Positions 22,314-32,737 of a stretch of DNA of 60,000 bases are shown here, piece after piece. The notes beneath the pieces are model-generated. The model was given only the letters and a program-made list of their open reading frames with translations, did not search any database and had not been told where the DNA came from. Each line of letters opens with the position of its first letter. The first letter of the stretch is position 1. The translations under genes were made by a program, and so were the position numbers. The stretch comes from Cryptomeria japonica. Taxonomy: Eukaryota > Streptophyta > Pinopsida > Cupressales > Cupressaceae. The stretch is taken from contig NC_081406.1 of assembly GCF_030272615.1 (NCBI RefSeq), positions 233,796,396 through 233,856,395 on the forward strand. Direction: 5' to 3'.

Positions 22314-22680
22314 TTGATGGCAACACTTATGAGAAAAATCCAAAAAATGTCATCCAAAAATGAGTCTGCCAGAATTGTCTTACCAAAAAAATATGAGCTC
22401 CCCCTGAGCTGATGAGCCATCTACTAATCATTTTTCTCATAGCCTCTACTCCCCTTTTGACATCAATGACAAAGGTTGTCATTCATTGTCAGTGGAGTCC
22501 TACCTGGGTTCTTGTAACTAGTGGGTTACACTTTGAAAAAATATCTGTCGAAATTAAATTTATGTCGTTGCTCGATGTGTTACTGTCTTTTATAGCATCA
22601 TGGGCTCTCTGTATTGTACCAATGAGTTTGTGCATTTTCTCTTCCGGTGTCTTTATTCCAAGAACCAGAGCCTCAAATAT
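22314..22680 (-). other. 3' untranslated region of element 2
   Basis: Between the accessory ORF stop and the PPT; contains a GGGGGAGCTC stretch and no coding signal. Confidence 0.55.
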
Positions 22681-23127
22681 TTATTTTCTCAAAGAAATAA
22701 GATACTCTAGTCTTGGACCAAGTCTGCATTTTAAGTCCTTTGCTTTGTCCTTTATTCTTTGTTTTTCATTTTCCAGTTTTTTGATTTTCTCTTCCTGCTC
22801 TGCAATTTTCTTCTCTAATTCCAAAAATGAATCTAATGTTCCAATCAGATTGTCAGCAATATTGTTAATCTTATCCTGTGTCTTTTTGATTTCATTGTCA
22901 AGATCTTCTGTTAATACATCCGTTTTGCATGTATCCTTGTGAAATTTCTTGAAGTCAAAAATGATTTCATTGAGTTTCGGTAAAAGAGTATCCATCTCCT
23001 CTTTGTTCTTATTCACAATTTCCATAAAGAATTTCTCTTTTTCTTTTATCATCCTTTCCTTAAAAGTATCCTCATTTATTTGATCAACACTGATTAGGTT
23101 ATCGGTGATGAATTTAGATAATGTGTC
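22681..23127 (-). CDS. C-terminal coiled-coil part of element 2 accessory ORF
   Basis: About 149 open codons ending in a TAA at 22681. The sequence is almost wholly charged heptad-like coiled coil (EKKIAEQEEKIKKLENEK). It continues the frame cut by the 23128-32737 insertion: EQLDT before the insertion joins DTLSKFITDNL after it through the shared GTGTC target duplication. No enzyme motif. It probably mediates oligomerisation; function unknown. Confidence 0.75.
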   Translation of the reverse strand, partial: DTLSKFITDNLISVDQINEDTFKERMIKEKEKFFMEIVNKNKEEMDTLLPKLNEIIFDFKKFHKDTCKTDVLTEDLDNEIKKTQDKINNIADNLIGTLDSFLELEKKIAEQEEKIKKLENEKQRIKDKAKDLKCRLGPRLEYLISLRK

Positions 23128-24407
23128 TGTAGACACCTAAAAATGGTCAACGCTTGCAGAATCGTACTTTAACATTTGCGCATTGCCTTATTTTAGGTTT
23201 TTGCGTAGCATTAACATTTCTCCTATGTCACGCACTTGGTCTTTATCATTTGCGAGCATCGAGTCTTTCTTCTGCATTCTTCATTCGTCTCGCTTTCGAT
23301 TTTGGTGTTGTCGACAACAATCTTTAGTGATGATTTTGGTCGATCTTTGTTCTTGTCAATCTTGTCATTTTTGCGATTGATTTGTCATCGATCCTTGTCC
23401 TCTTCAATCATGTCAATTGGCACATATCAATTTGGTCTCTTTATCAATATTGGTCAATTTGTCAACCAATTTCAATTGTTTATCAATCAAATCATTTATC
23501 AAGTCAGAATCATGATTAAATCGAATCTACATCAATTATCTTTTGTCAAGACCTAATCTTCTAAGTTTTTATGATTTATTCATTTAATCTTGTTTGTCAT
23601 TTTCCCTCTAGGTTAAATAATTTATTTATTTATCCTAAGTCTTCTTGTCACAATTAAATATTTATTTAATTGGCTAACTTATTCCTCTTTTTGTGAATTA
23701 ATTAATAAATGACAAATTATTAATTAATTTACGTAATTTTCTAATTTTCCATCATTTCTAATTTTCCTATTTCCTAATTTCCACCTATTTTCTAATTTCC
23801 TAATTTTAATTTCCACCTAATTAACTTGTCTCTAGTTCTCCCTAGTTTTGTGCTTCATGCGTCATACTCTTGACATAGCAAGATGTCATAAGGTTCTAGT
23901 TCTCTAAGCTTTGCATTGGCAATATGTCATAATTCATGACATAGAAGGTGTCATAACCTTCTTCTTTTCACTAAATTTTGCCATTTTGAAATCAATTGCT
24001 TCTAATATCTATTTCATGCTAATCTTGTCATCTCTCCAATTCTTTTATAAATTGGATGAATTTCTTCAATCAAACCCCCTTGATTCTTAATCCCTATCAG
24101 ACTATCGAATTTATGCTTCTAGTACTCTTGAGCTTTTCATCAATGTCAATCTTGCTTTCAATTGTATGTGCACTTGTAGGTGAGATCCACAACAAACCTA
24201 TTTGAAGAGGAAAGAATAACAATGGAGCTGCATGGAAGAAGCATCTAAATCATCATCTGGTTTGCATGAATCTTTGCTTTTGAATGCTTTGTTTCTATGT
24301 CTCTATAGAGTGTGCTTAGGATTAGATCATTGCAAGGAATGCATTTGTGATTGAGCTAATGATTATGTTTATCATGCTTGTGATGATTTCCTATTTCCTA
24401 TGCTACA
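23128..24407 (+). repeat. 5' LTR of element 3 (1,280 bp)
   Basis: Starts TGTAGACACCTAAAAATGG and ends TATGCTACA. It contains AT-rich TTAATTAATT and CTAATTTCC runs. Nearly identical to 31458-32737. Confidence 0.95.
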
Positions 24408-24412
24408 TTAAT

Positions 24413-24430
24413 TGGTGAACCCGACGTGAA
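24413..24430 (+). other. Primer binding site-like sequence of element 3
   Basis: TGGTGAACCCGACGTGAA begins five bases after the LTR. The leading TGG fits a CCA tRNA end. It is not the tRNA-Met type used by the copia elements here; I cannot name the tRNA. Confidence 0.65.
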
Positions 24431-26611
24431 CATGCTTGGATCTAATATCTTTTTGAATGTTTTGTGAAGTTGCAGATTTTTTTGTGGAGAAATTGCAGAT
24501 TTTTCTTCTAAGAAAAAAACAGTCATAATCAATTGATCACGTAAAAAATTTCGTCTAGAATTAAAATAAATGATTTCTGGGTATATTAGATCACATTTTT
24601 ACCTTTCGAGATCATCTTATGGTTTGTGATTTGGATAAATATTGAGGAAGTTATGACATTTTTAATTATGCTGCTGTAAATGGTCAAAATTTTCAAAAAA
24701 CAAAATCATGCAACCTTCATCTAGATTAATTTAGCTTGGCAAATTAATCATGCATTCATGCAAATTTTATCTAGATTAATCTAGGGTGGTAAATTTGATA
24801 AATTTTACATAGATTAATCTAAGAGGACAAAGAATCACAAAATTTATGGATTAATTTTGATGGTGATTCATTTCTCTTGATTTTCTAACATTGTTGGTAG
24901 CTTTGTGGCGAAACGCTTGACAAAGAATTATTTCACAAACTACTAACATACTTTATGCAGGTTCGCTAGTCAAAGAATAAACACCTCAAACTTCTAACTT
25001 GGGTTTTTGCAGGTTGCCTTGGACTACAACTAAACTTTGTGTTTGTGATTTTTAATTAGGCACCTAGTGATTTCTAAATAGGTTGGAATGAACATGTTTT
25101 TGCTTTGATTGTTGAGTGTGACATTGGAGTAGGAGAGTATGCTCTCATCCTTCTTAGGGTGATCAGAAATCCAGATCTTCGATACCATGCTCGTGTCTTT
25201 GATTGAGTGTCACCTTTAGAGGGCCTGTCTTCCCGACCACTTTGCTTTTGCAAGCAAGTGATAATCGTGAGAAGGGAATGACCCAAAGTGAGTACAGCTA
25301 GAATTCCTTGGCATTCTAACTCACTATAAAAAAATACCTGATGGGCGAAAGCTTTGAAGGAAGTGTTACGTGGGAATTGCAGTTACTTGGGAAGTGATGA
25401 CCCTTGAACTCTTTCTCATATCAACATCTAAGTAGGGCCTCTTAGTCTAAATCGTGCTTGCGTGACTACATTTGTTTGGTATCTTGATGGGCTTAATGTC
25501 TCAATCACGCTTGCGTGACATCAAGGAGTAACACTTAACAGAAATCCTTACTAAACACCTTGTTTTTAGAGTCCAAAAAACCCTTCTAGTTGCTTGAGAA
25601 GGACAAGTTCGGATACTTGGAAGAGATACTAAGTTCGCCATGGGGAGATTTCCATGGGGACTAATGCTTGGCTGCCCTGAGAAGTGAGTTCCGTGGAGGG
25701 GAGCCCGTGGGGTCAAGCATCTATGTATTCTCCTTAAATCCCATAACAAGTCTACCTCTCAAGTACCTAATGTCCTTGCCTACCATAAGAAATGTGTGAA
25801 TGAGCATGATTGTCTTGAGTCTAAGTTGAAATATCTTGTATTCTTTGCTTGTCAAAAGTTGAATTGTATCTCATTTCAAGAACAAGGCAAATTGATTCAA
25901 AACAAGGTTAAAGACAAGAGTATTTCATCCAAAAAAGTTCAAAACATCTTCAAACATGGTTGTCAAACATTTTTCAAAGTCTTGTCTCAACATTCATATC
26001 ACTTGCATTTAGGTTCATCCTAGGTTGCATTTTGCAAAGTTCATTGTCAAGTACCAAGGTTAAGTTTCACCTAGGTCATACTTCCTTTGCATATCAATAA
26101 GAGTCATCCATTTGCATGTGTCCTCTTGCATTAAAGTCATACCATTATCATACATTCATATTTGCATACCTTAAGTCTCTTCATTAAGTTTAGGTCATTA
26201 TCATATCATATTAGGGTCATTTGCATATTAATTGTCCTTTTGCATATAGTCTCCAAAACTAAGCTTTGTCATATTTGAGTAATTCAAATCTTTGATAAAC
26301 CCTAAGTCATTGTTAGGAAGTCTAGACCTTGTCAAACTTTTATCTTTTTGTCATCAATGTCATTTGGTCAAACCTAGCTTAGTATCCAAGCATATAGGGG
26401 AGACGTTGTCATTTTGTCCTTTTGTCACTTGGTCCTTTTGTCCTTTGAGGTCTAGACATCATTTCAATTTCCTAAGGGTCTCTTTTTAGATTTGCATTTC
26501 AAAAATTTGTCGAAATCTTGAAAAACAACCAAAAACATAGATTGCATGCTCGTCTATCTAGTTTGCATTTAGTTGCATATGATACATTATCCTTGAAAAA
26601 TTCCAAAAATA
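24431..26611 (+). other. Long leader of element 3
   Basis: A 2.2-kb stretch with no sustained ORF. It includes a perfect inverted repeat TCACGCTTGCGTGA near 25505 and a diverged copy CGTGCTTGCGTGAC near 25453, a block of gag-leader-like sequence at 24900-25750, and AT-rich repeats of TTGCATA/GTCATA at 26040-26290. It may hold dimerisation or packaging signals; that is inference. Confidence 0.5.
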
Positions 26612-29431
26612 TTGCATTTGCATAGTGACATGTCTATTGAAACAAGATTCCAAGCACCAATTATGCAACAAAGTTTGACATATCAACCGACAATGCAATC
26701 ACAATTTTATCCAACCCAACAACAAGGCAATATCAATCAAACTTTTTATGATGAAACAAGTCTCCAAATACAAAAACTAGAGGAGAAACTAGCTCAAGAA
26801 AAAGAGATGTTGGAACAAAGAGTGAAAAAAATTGTGAAGAATAGATCACAAATGTCCAAAATGTTTCAAAAATTTCCAGGTCGAAATCCAAATATTGAGC
26901 CAATTGATGTAAGATCTCTTCTTGAACGATCAGACATACCAGCTCTCCTCTCCCAAATAGAGATGATGAAAAAATTTCAAGAAAAGAGACAACATCAATT
27001 TCAACATTATGTGCCTCCACAACAAGAACAAGAAGGTGTTTACTATCAATCAGATTTTCAACCAATACAACCAATGGTTCAACCAATTGTTCAACATATA
27101 CAACCAACAAAATCAATGGTCCAATTTCAACAATATGTCCAACCAACTATACAATGTCAACAAATAGTCCAACCAATGGTGGAATATCAACAAGTTCAAG
27201 TTCAATCAACATATCAATGTCAACAACTACAACCAAACATTCAAAAAAAAAGGTTGCAGCACACACCAAGCCAAGTTTCAAATATGTCAGAACAATTGAA
27301 CCAAGTCCAATATCAAAACATGACATCAAATCAAAAACAAGTTCAAATTCCAGGTCCAATCATGTCAAAACCTCGAAAGAAAGGTGGCTTTATTGCAATG
27401 CTCTTAAAGAAAATACCAAGTGAGTTCTTTGAGGAAGATCAAGATAATACAATTATGTCTAGTAATGCCTCATCCCCCCATAAACAAATTGACTCTCCAG
27501 TGGCATCTATCCCTACACCTTTAGAAGTTTCACAAGAACCTTTCATATTGTCCTCATCAAACAATACACCCAAGGATGCAATTATCCAAGAGCTATCCAT
27601 AATTGATTGCCAAGATAATCCAGTTCATGATGCACATCCTTGTCGTGTTTCAGAAATACAAGACCCAATGCCACCATGCACTTTATTCCCATTACCTATT
27701 TTAGAGGACCCAATTCAAAGTCCATCTTCCTCATGTTCAAGCATTGATTCCTTGCCAGAATCCATCACAAATGTTCAAAATGCATTTCCTTCATGCCAAA
27801 ACATTGATCTCTTGTCAGAATCCCCCATGCATATCCAAATTCCAACCTCATGTCAAGAGGATAATTTAGAGCATGAAGAAACGTGTCTTAAAACAGATCA
27901 AGATCAAGATCCTGAAACCTTATCATCCCATCCAATTGTTGACCAGGACCCCATCTTCCTAGACACTCATGATGATTCCCCTATTCTTGTCCATCCTATC
28001 CAAAGTCCTATTGACACTCCATTCCCCAAGAAAGATCAAGATATCCCAGTCCATCCAATCCCAAACGATCCCCTTCCATTCCAAGAACACAATGTCCTTT
28101 CAAATCCCATTGACATTCAAGATATCCCTTCCATCCTTTCCGATGATCCCATTAAAAGTCAAGAGAAAAGCACCTTTAAAGAGGATTCTAATGATCTTCC
28201 TCCTTGTCAGGATCAAATTATTCCTTTAAATCCTCCACAAGATCCTTTTGTTCCTCCATCTCCTTGTCTTAATGCTCCATATATACTCCAAGATCGCATT
28301 TCTTTTGATGATCCCATTATTTTTCCCATTCCATCTCTTGAAGAGCCTGATCTTGAACCATGTCTACTACATGATCCTAGTCACCCTCATGATCCTGATC
28401 CTCTTCATGACTCTAATGTGTCAGTGCAAAATGTTCATGAACCCTCGACATGCACAATGGGTTCTTCCACTTTGGTGCAATCCGATCCACTCCAAGATCT
28501 CATTATTTCTCTCATATCATATCCACCTCATAATGGACTCGCGTCTTCTTCCCAAAGAAAAGAGTATCCTACAAGTCAAGATATTCATAAAGGAAAAGGA
28601 GTAGATCTCCATAAGCAAGGATCCCTTCATGTCAAAGAAGATCTTAAGGGTCATGTCTATACAACTCACTCTCAAGACGTTGATATCCCTCCATCAAAAT
28701 CCAAACATATCCCTTCCCCATCATCCCTTCCATCCATCTTAGGTCCTTATATCCCTTCATCCTCTATGCAAGGTCCGCAAAGGCACACATCCTTGAGTAA
28801 ATTTCATCCATCCCACATGCCTCCATATCATTCCCATCCACACCGACATTCATCCCCTCTTCCAAGCAATTTGGATGCCAAGTATAAAAGTCATAAGTCT
28901 AGCAATCCACATGTATTCAAGGATCAACATGTCCAATATAATCGACATGTCAAAACAAAGAACAATATGATCTATAAAGAAAAAGAAATATCCAAAAGGC
29001 CACAAAGGCCCACTGAGCAAAATAAAGCAAAGTCAATATATATATGGGTTCCTAAATCCCTTGTGCAAGCAATGCACTCCAAGGAACCACAAAAGCATGA
29101 AAAATCAAAAACCATGTGGGTTCCTAAGCGTCTCCTTGAAGCACAAAAGGAAACATCCAACTTGCCATCCAAACCTTCCAAGTCTATTCCTCCACCACCT
29201 CCTTCTTCCATTTTGGGCCCTTATGTCCCAAAATCCCAAGCTATTCCTTCATCAAAATCTCCAGATCCAAAATCCATTTTTCCTCCATCAGTCCATCACC
29301 CCTCAAGGTGTGTGCCAATGTCGACCTTGCCAACATTTCCATCCACCGAAGCCCAATTCTTCCAATACCCTATCCATTATCCAATGCATATTTTCCATCC
29401 TTCCATCCCTCTCGTCCAATCCTTTGCATAA
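26612..29431 (+). CDS. Intact 939-codon Gln/Pro-rich protein of unknown function
   Basis: One uninterrupted frame; start taken at the first ATG (MHLHSDMSIETRF), with MSIETRF six codons later as an alternative. Residues 1-60 are Gln-rich; 45-75 form a short coiled coil (QIQKLEEKLAQEKEMLEQRV); 85-110 contain a possible small helical motif (RSLLERSDIPALLSQIEMM); 130-245 are Gln/Pro/Val repeats; 255-275 are basic (PRKKGGFIAMLLKKIPSEFF); about 280-680 are acidic Pro/Asp/Ser low complexity; and the C-terminus has paired motifs SILGPYIPSS and SILGPYVPKS, and IWVPKSLVQA and MWVPKRLLEA. There are no zinc knuckles or enzyme motifs. It is mostly disordered and may be a highly diverged gag. The open frame in a young element suggests recent function. 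Confidence 0.88.
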   Translation: MHLHSDMSIETRFQAPIMQQSLTYQPTMQSQFYPTQQQGNINQTFYDETSLQIQKLEEKLAQEKEMLEQRVKKIVKNRSQMSKMFQKFPGRNPNIEPIDVRSLLERSDIPALLSQIEMMKKFQEKRQHQFQHYVPPQQEQEGVYYQSDFQPIQPMVQPIVQHIQPTKSMVQFQQYVQPTIQCQQIVQPMVEYQQVQVQSTYQCQQLQPNIQKKRLQHTPSQVSNMSEQLNQVQYQNMTSNQKQVQIPGPIMSKPRKKGGFIAMLLKKIPSEFFEEDQDNTIMSSNASSPHKQIDSPVASIPTPLEVSQEPFILSSSNNTPKDAIIQELSIIDCQDNPVHDAHPCRVSEIQDPMPPCTLFPLPILEDPIQSPSSSCSSIDSLPESITNVQNAFPSCQNIDLLSESPMHIQIPTSCQEDNLEHEETCLKTDQDQDPETLSSHPIVDQDPIFLDTHDDSPILVHPIQSPIDTPFPKKDQDIPVHPIPNDPLPFQEHNVLSNPIDIQDIPSILSDDPIKSQEKSTFKEDSNDLPPCQDQIIPLNPPQDPFVPPSPCLNAPYILQDRISFDDPIIFPIPSLEEPDLEPCLLHDPSHPHDPDPLHDSNVSVQNVHEPSTCTMGSSTLVQSDPLQDLIISLISYPPHNGLASSSQRKEYPTSQDIHKGKGVDLHKQGSLHVKEDLKGHVYTTHSQDVDIPPSKSKHIPSPSSLPSILGPYIPSSSMQGPQRHTSLSKFHPSHMPPYHSHPHRHSSPLPSNLDAKYKSHKSSNPHVFKDQHVQYNRHVKTKNNMIYKEKEISKRPQRPTEQNKAKSIYIWVPKSLVQAMHSKEPQKHEKSKTMWVPKRLLEAQKETSNLPSKPSKSIPPPPPSSILGPYVPKSQAIPSSKSPDPKSIFPPSVHHPSRCVPMSTLPTFPSTEAQFFQYPIHYPMHIFHPSIPLVQSFA

Positions 29432-29684
29432 ATCATTGCCTTAGTTTCATCTCATTGTCCATGTCCTTATCCTACCAACGTCTTTGAGCATACTTTTAAA
29501 GGTCATGGTCCTTTTTTTTTTTCAAGGCTACTATCCAAACAAAAAAGATGCTTGAGTCCTTCTTCCATCCCCTATCATGTGTCCATCTTCTATTGAAAAA
29601 GTCAAAATACGAAAAAAATAAAAAAAAAGTGAAAAAAAAAAGACAAAAGAAAAAAAGTAGAGAAAGAAAAATAATTCATCCACT

Positions 29685-29757
29685 GGTGAAAACCTGGCAA
29701 ACAGGTGCCTTGGGCAAGTACCGTGATGAAAACCTGGCAAACAGGCATCATGCGTAA
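29685..29757 (+). repeat. Two copies of GAAAACCTGGCAAACAGG
   Basis: The motif occurs twice about 44 bases apart, separated by GTGCCTTGGGCAAGTACC. Each copy has a short inverted pair CCTG...CAGG and could form a small hairpin. Confidence 0.75.
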
Positions 29758-30374
29758 TCCATGAACTTCTTGCACACCACACTTGGGGGAAGATCTCTTC
29801 CTTCATATCCTCTTGCCCTTCATTATCCTATCATACCAGGTCATTACCCTTCATATCCTATTGTCCCTCATGTCCAGTTTCCCTTTCCACCTTTGATCTT
29901 GACAAGGCTGAGGATCTTCATGAGCATCATGCATCTTGTTCACAGCTTTTGGTCTTTATCCATTTGCTTATTACAACCTTTCATCCATATTCCCTAGCTT
30001 ATTGCAACTTTCTGCCACTATCCTGTATCCTATCCCGATTTTCAGTCCATGTCCCTTATCCATTCTTGGTCATGCTTATCCTATCCATATCTTATCACTA
30101 TCCATACACCCTTTTTCATTCCTTGATCTTGATCTGACATAAGGACGCAAAATTTAAACATGGTTTCAAAAACCTCTTGACATGTCCCTCATGCCATGTC
30201 ACTGCTTTACATTGTCATATCCAGTCTTTTGTCCCATCACGCAATAGCCCTTGAAAATCACATTCGTATTGTCTCCATAATAAAAGGCCTTTGTCTTCCT
30301 TCTATCCACGATCATTTCAGCAAGCCTATTTATTCACCTATCATATTCCTTGCCTTGCTAGACACTGGGGGCAA

Positions 30375-30570
30375 AATCATAAAAATCAAATAATGTCCCG
30401 AAAAATATCATAAAAATTGAAAAATGTCCTGAAAAAAAGTCAAAAAAAATCAAATAATGTCCTGAAAAAATTCATAAAAATCGAATAATGTCCCGAAAAA
30501 ATTCATAAAAATTTAAAAATGTCATGAAAAAATCCCTAAAAAGTCAAATAAAGTCCTGAAAAAAAATAAA
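30375..30570 (+). repeat. A-rich tandem array, unit ~35 bp
   Basis: Five to six diverged units built on AATGTCCTGAAAAAATTCAT plus AAAAATC. Units differ by T/C in CCTG or CCCG and in A-run length. Confidence 0.85.
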
Positions 30571-31457
30571 CAAAAAATTTCAAAACATCAAAATCCAAAA
30601 ACACGCATTTTGCAATAAATATCCTCTTGGTGCATAAGACAGATCACTGAATATACATCCAACGACTCGCAATCATACACTATGCTTTACTGAAATCATG
30701 CATAAACAGATGAACCTCTTTCCATCAAACCAGACATTCCAACTGATCAAAATTGTCATATCAATCAACCTCAACATCATTTGTCCTTGTCTTTACTATC
30801 ATGAGTCTTATACAGGGTGTGGTATAATCGAAACCAGACTATGTCCTGTCTTAGACGGGGTACCGCATGTCCTGAAACTAGACAGCATGATCGTCCCATT
30901 AGCACTTTCAACTTTTGACAATGAAGATCAAGATGTTTGTTTGATTTGTTGGAATTTGTACATCTTATCTTTTTATTGATTTATCTTTGGCTTCGATCAT
31001 GTTCCTATGTTGCTCGATGATGTCACTGAGTGATTTAGAGTGACCAGGATGGTTCATGGTCCTTTTCTTTTTGGTTGTGATTGTTGTTTGTCTGTAATGT
31101 GTCTGTCTTTTGCAAAAAGGGTTGCATTTCAGCTCTGGCCTTCAATGCCATGATGCTATGCATCCATTTTGCTACATTAAAATAAAGGTTCTCACCTACT
31201 TATGTGCATATGTGAAAGCAAGTTTTCCTTCATCTCTAACTGTCCTCTATCTAATTTCTTCTTACTAAAATTTCTTCCGTCAGTCTTGGCGATCCGTTCG
31301 ATCCTATCATTTTTATTGATCAATTGGCCTCTTTTCTGCATGTTTCCGGCCAATTCCTCGAGGGGGCATGCATATGTCATTGTCAGTGTCTAGGGCATTT
31401 TTATTATTTTTCTTTGAAACAATGCTTAAAATCGCATTGTCTCAAAGAGGTGCAAAA

Positions 31458-32737
31458 TGTAGACACCTAAAAATGGTCAACGCTTGCAGAATCGTACTTT
31501 AACATTTGCGCATTGCCTTATTTTAGGTTTTTGCGTAGCTTTAACATTTCTCCTATGTCACGCACTTGGTCTTTATCATTTGCGAGCATCGAGTCTTTCT
31601 TCTGCATTCTTCATTCGTCTCGCTTTCGATTTTGGTCTTGTCGACAACAATCTTCAGTGATGATTTTGGTCGATCTTTGTTCTTGTCAATCTTGTCATTT
31701 TTGCGATCGATTTGTCATCGATCCTTGTCCTCTTCAATCATGTCAATTGGCACATATCAATTTGGTCTCTTTATCAATATTGGTCAATTTGTCAACCAAT
31801 TTCAATTGTTTATCAATCAAATCATTTATCAAGTCAGAATCATGATTAAATCGAATCTACATCAATTATCTTTTGTCAAGACCTAATCTTCTAAGTTTTT
31901 ATGATTTATTCATTTAATCTTGTTTGTCATTTTCCCTCTAGGTTAAATAATTTATTTATTTATCCTAAGTCTTCTTGTCACAATTAAATATTTATTTAAT
32001 TGGCTAACTTATTCCTCTTTTTGTGAATTAATTAATAAATGACAAATTATTAATTAATTTACCTAATTTTCTAATTTTCCATCATTTCTAATTTTCCTAT
32101 TTCCTAATTTCCACCTATTTTCTAATTTCCTAATTTTAATTTCCACCTAATTAACTTGTCTCTAGTTCTCCCTAGTTTTGTGCTTCATGCGTCATACTCT
32201 TGACATAGCAAGATGTCATAGGGTTCTAGTTCTCTAAGCTTTGCATTGGCAATATGTCATAATTCATGACATAGAAGGTGTCATAACCTTCTTCTTTTCA
32301 CTAAATTTTGCCATTTTGAAATCAATTGCTTCTAATATCTATTTCATGCTAATCTTGTCATCTCTCCAATTCTTTTATAAATTGGATGAATTTCTTCAAT
32401 CAAACCCCCTTGATTCTTAATCCCTATCAGACTATCGAATTTATGCTTCTAGTACTCTTGAGCTTTTCATCAATGTCAATCTTGCTTTCAATTGTATGTG
32501 CACTTGTAGGTGAGATCCACAACAAACCTATTTGAAGAGGAAAGAAGAACAATGGAGCCGCATGGAAGAAGCATCCAAATCGTCATCTGGTTTGCATGAA
32601 TCTTTGCTTTTGAATGCTTTGTTTCTATGTCTCTATTGAGTGTGCTTAAGATTAGATCATTGCAATGAACGCATTTGTGATTGAGCTAATGATTATGTTT
32701 ATCATGCTTGTGATGATTTCCTATTTCCTATGCTATA
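31458..32737 (+). repeat. 3' LTR of element 3 (1,280 bp)
   Basis: Same length and nearly same sequence as 23128-24407; the last bases are CTATA where the left LTR has CTACA. Followed by the TSD GTGTC. Confidence 0.95.

Larger units (their letters stand above)
29432..31457 (+). other. 3' region of element 3 with short repeats
   Basis: No sustained ORF. It contains poly-A/poly-G mixed runs at 29590-29680, a two-copy motif ATGAAAACCTGGCAAACAGG at about 29685-29755, a CTTGGGGGAAG site near 29785, a CACTGGGGGCAAAAT site near 30365, and an A-rich tandem array at 30375-30570. A purine-rich AAAGAGGTGCAAAA just before 31458 is the likely PPT. Confidence 0.6.
23128..32737 (+). mobile_element. Young pol-less LTR element with a 939-codon ORF (element 3)
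   Basis: Two LTRs of exactly 1,280 bp (23128-24407 and 31458-32737), TG at the left ends, CA at the end of the left LTR and TA (one mutation) at the end of the right. TSD GTGTC at 23123-23127 and 32738-32742. A PBS-like site follows the left LTR and a purine-rich AAAGAGGTGCAAAA precedes the right one, giving plus orientation. By eye the LTRs differ at about 15 sites, the lowest divergence in the window. No RT, RNase H, integrase or protease sequence is present. LTR ends TGTAGACACC and the PBS type suggest a gypsy rather than copia helper. Confidence 0.9.

Noticed and set aside
23183-23556. Repeated small ORFs in both LTRs of element 3 (also 31513-31886)
   Set aside because: Duplicated because the LTRs are duplicated; no start context or motif, so not counted as genes.
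26733-27359. Minus-strand open frames opposite the 939-codon ORF
   Set aside because: Val/Leu-rich mirror of the Gln/Pro-rich sense repeat; no motifs.
27969-28604. Additional plus-strand frames overlapping the 939-codon ORF
   Set aside because: Overlapping frames created by biased CCTCATCC-type composition; the long frame explains the sequence better.
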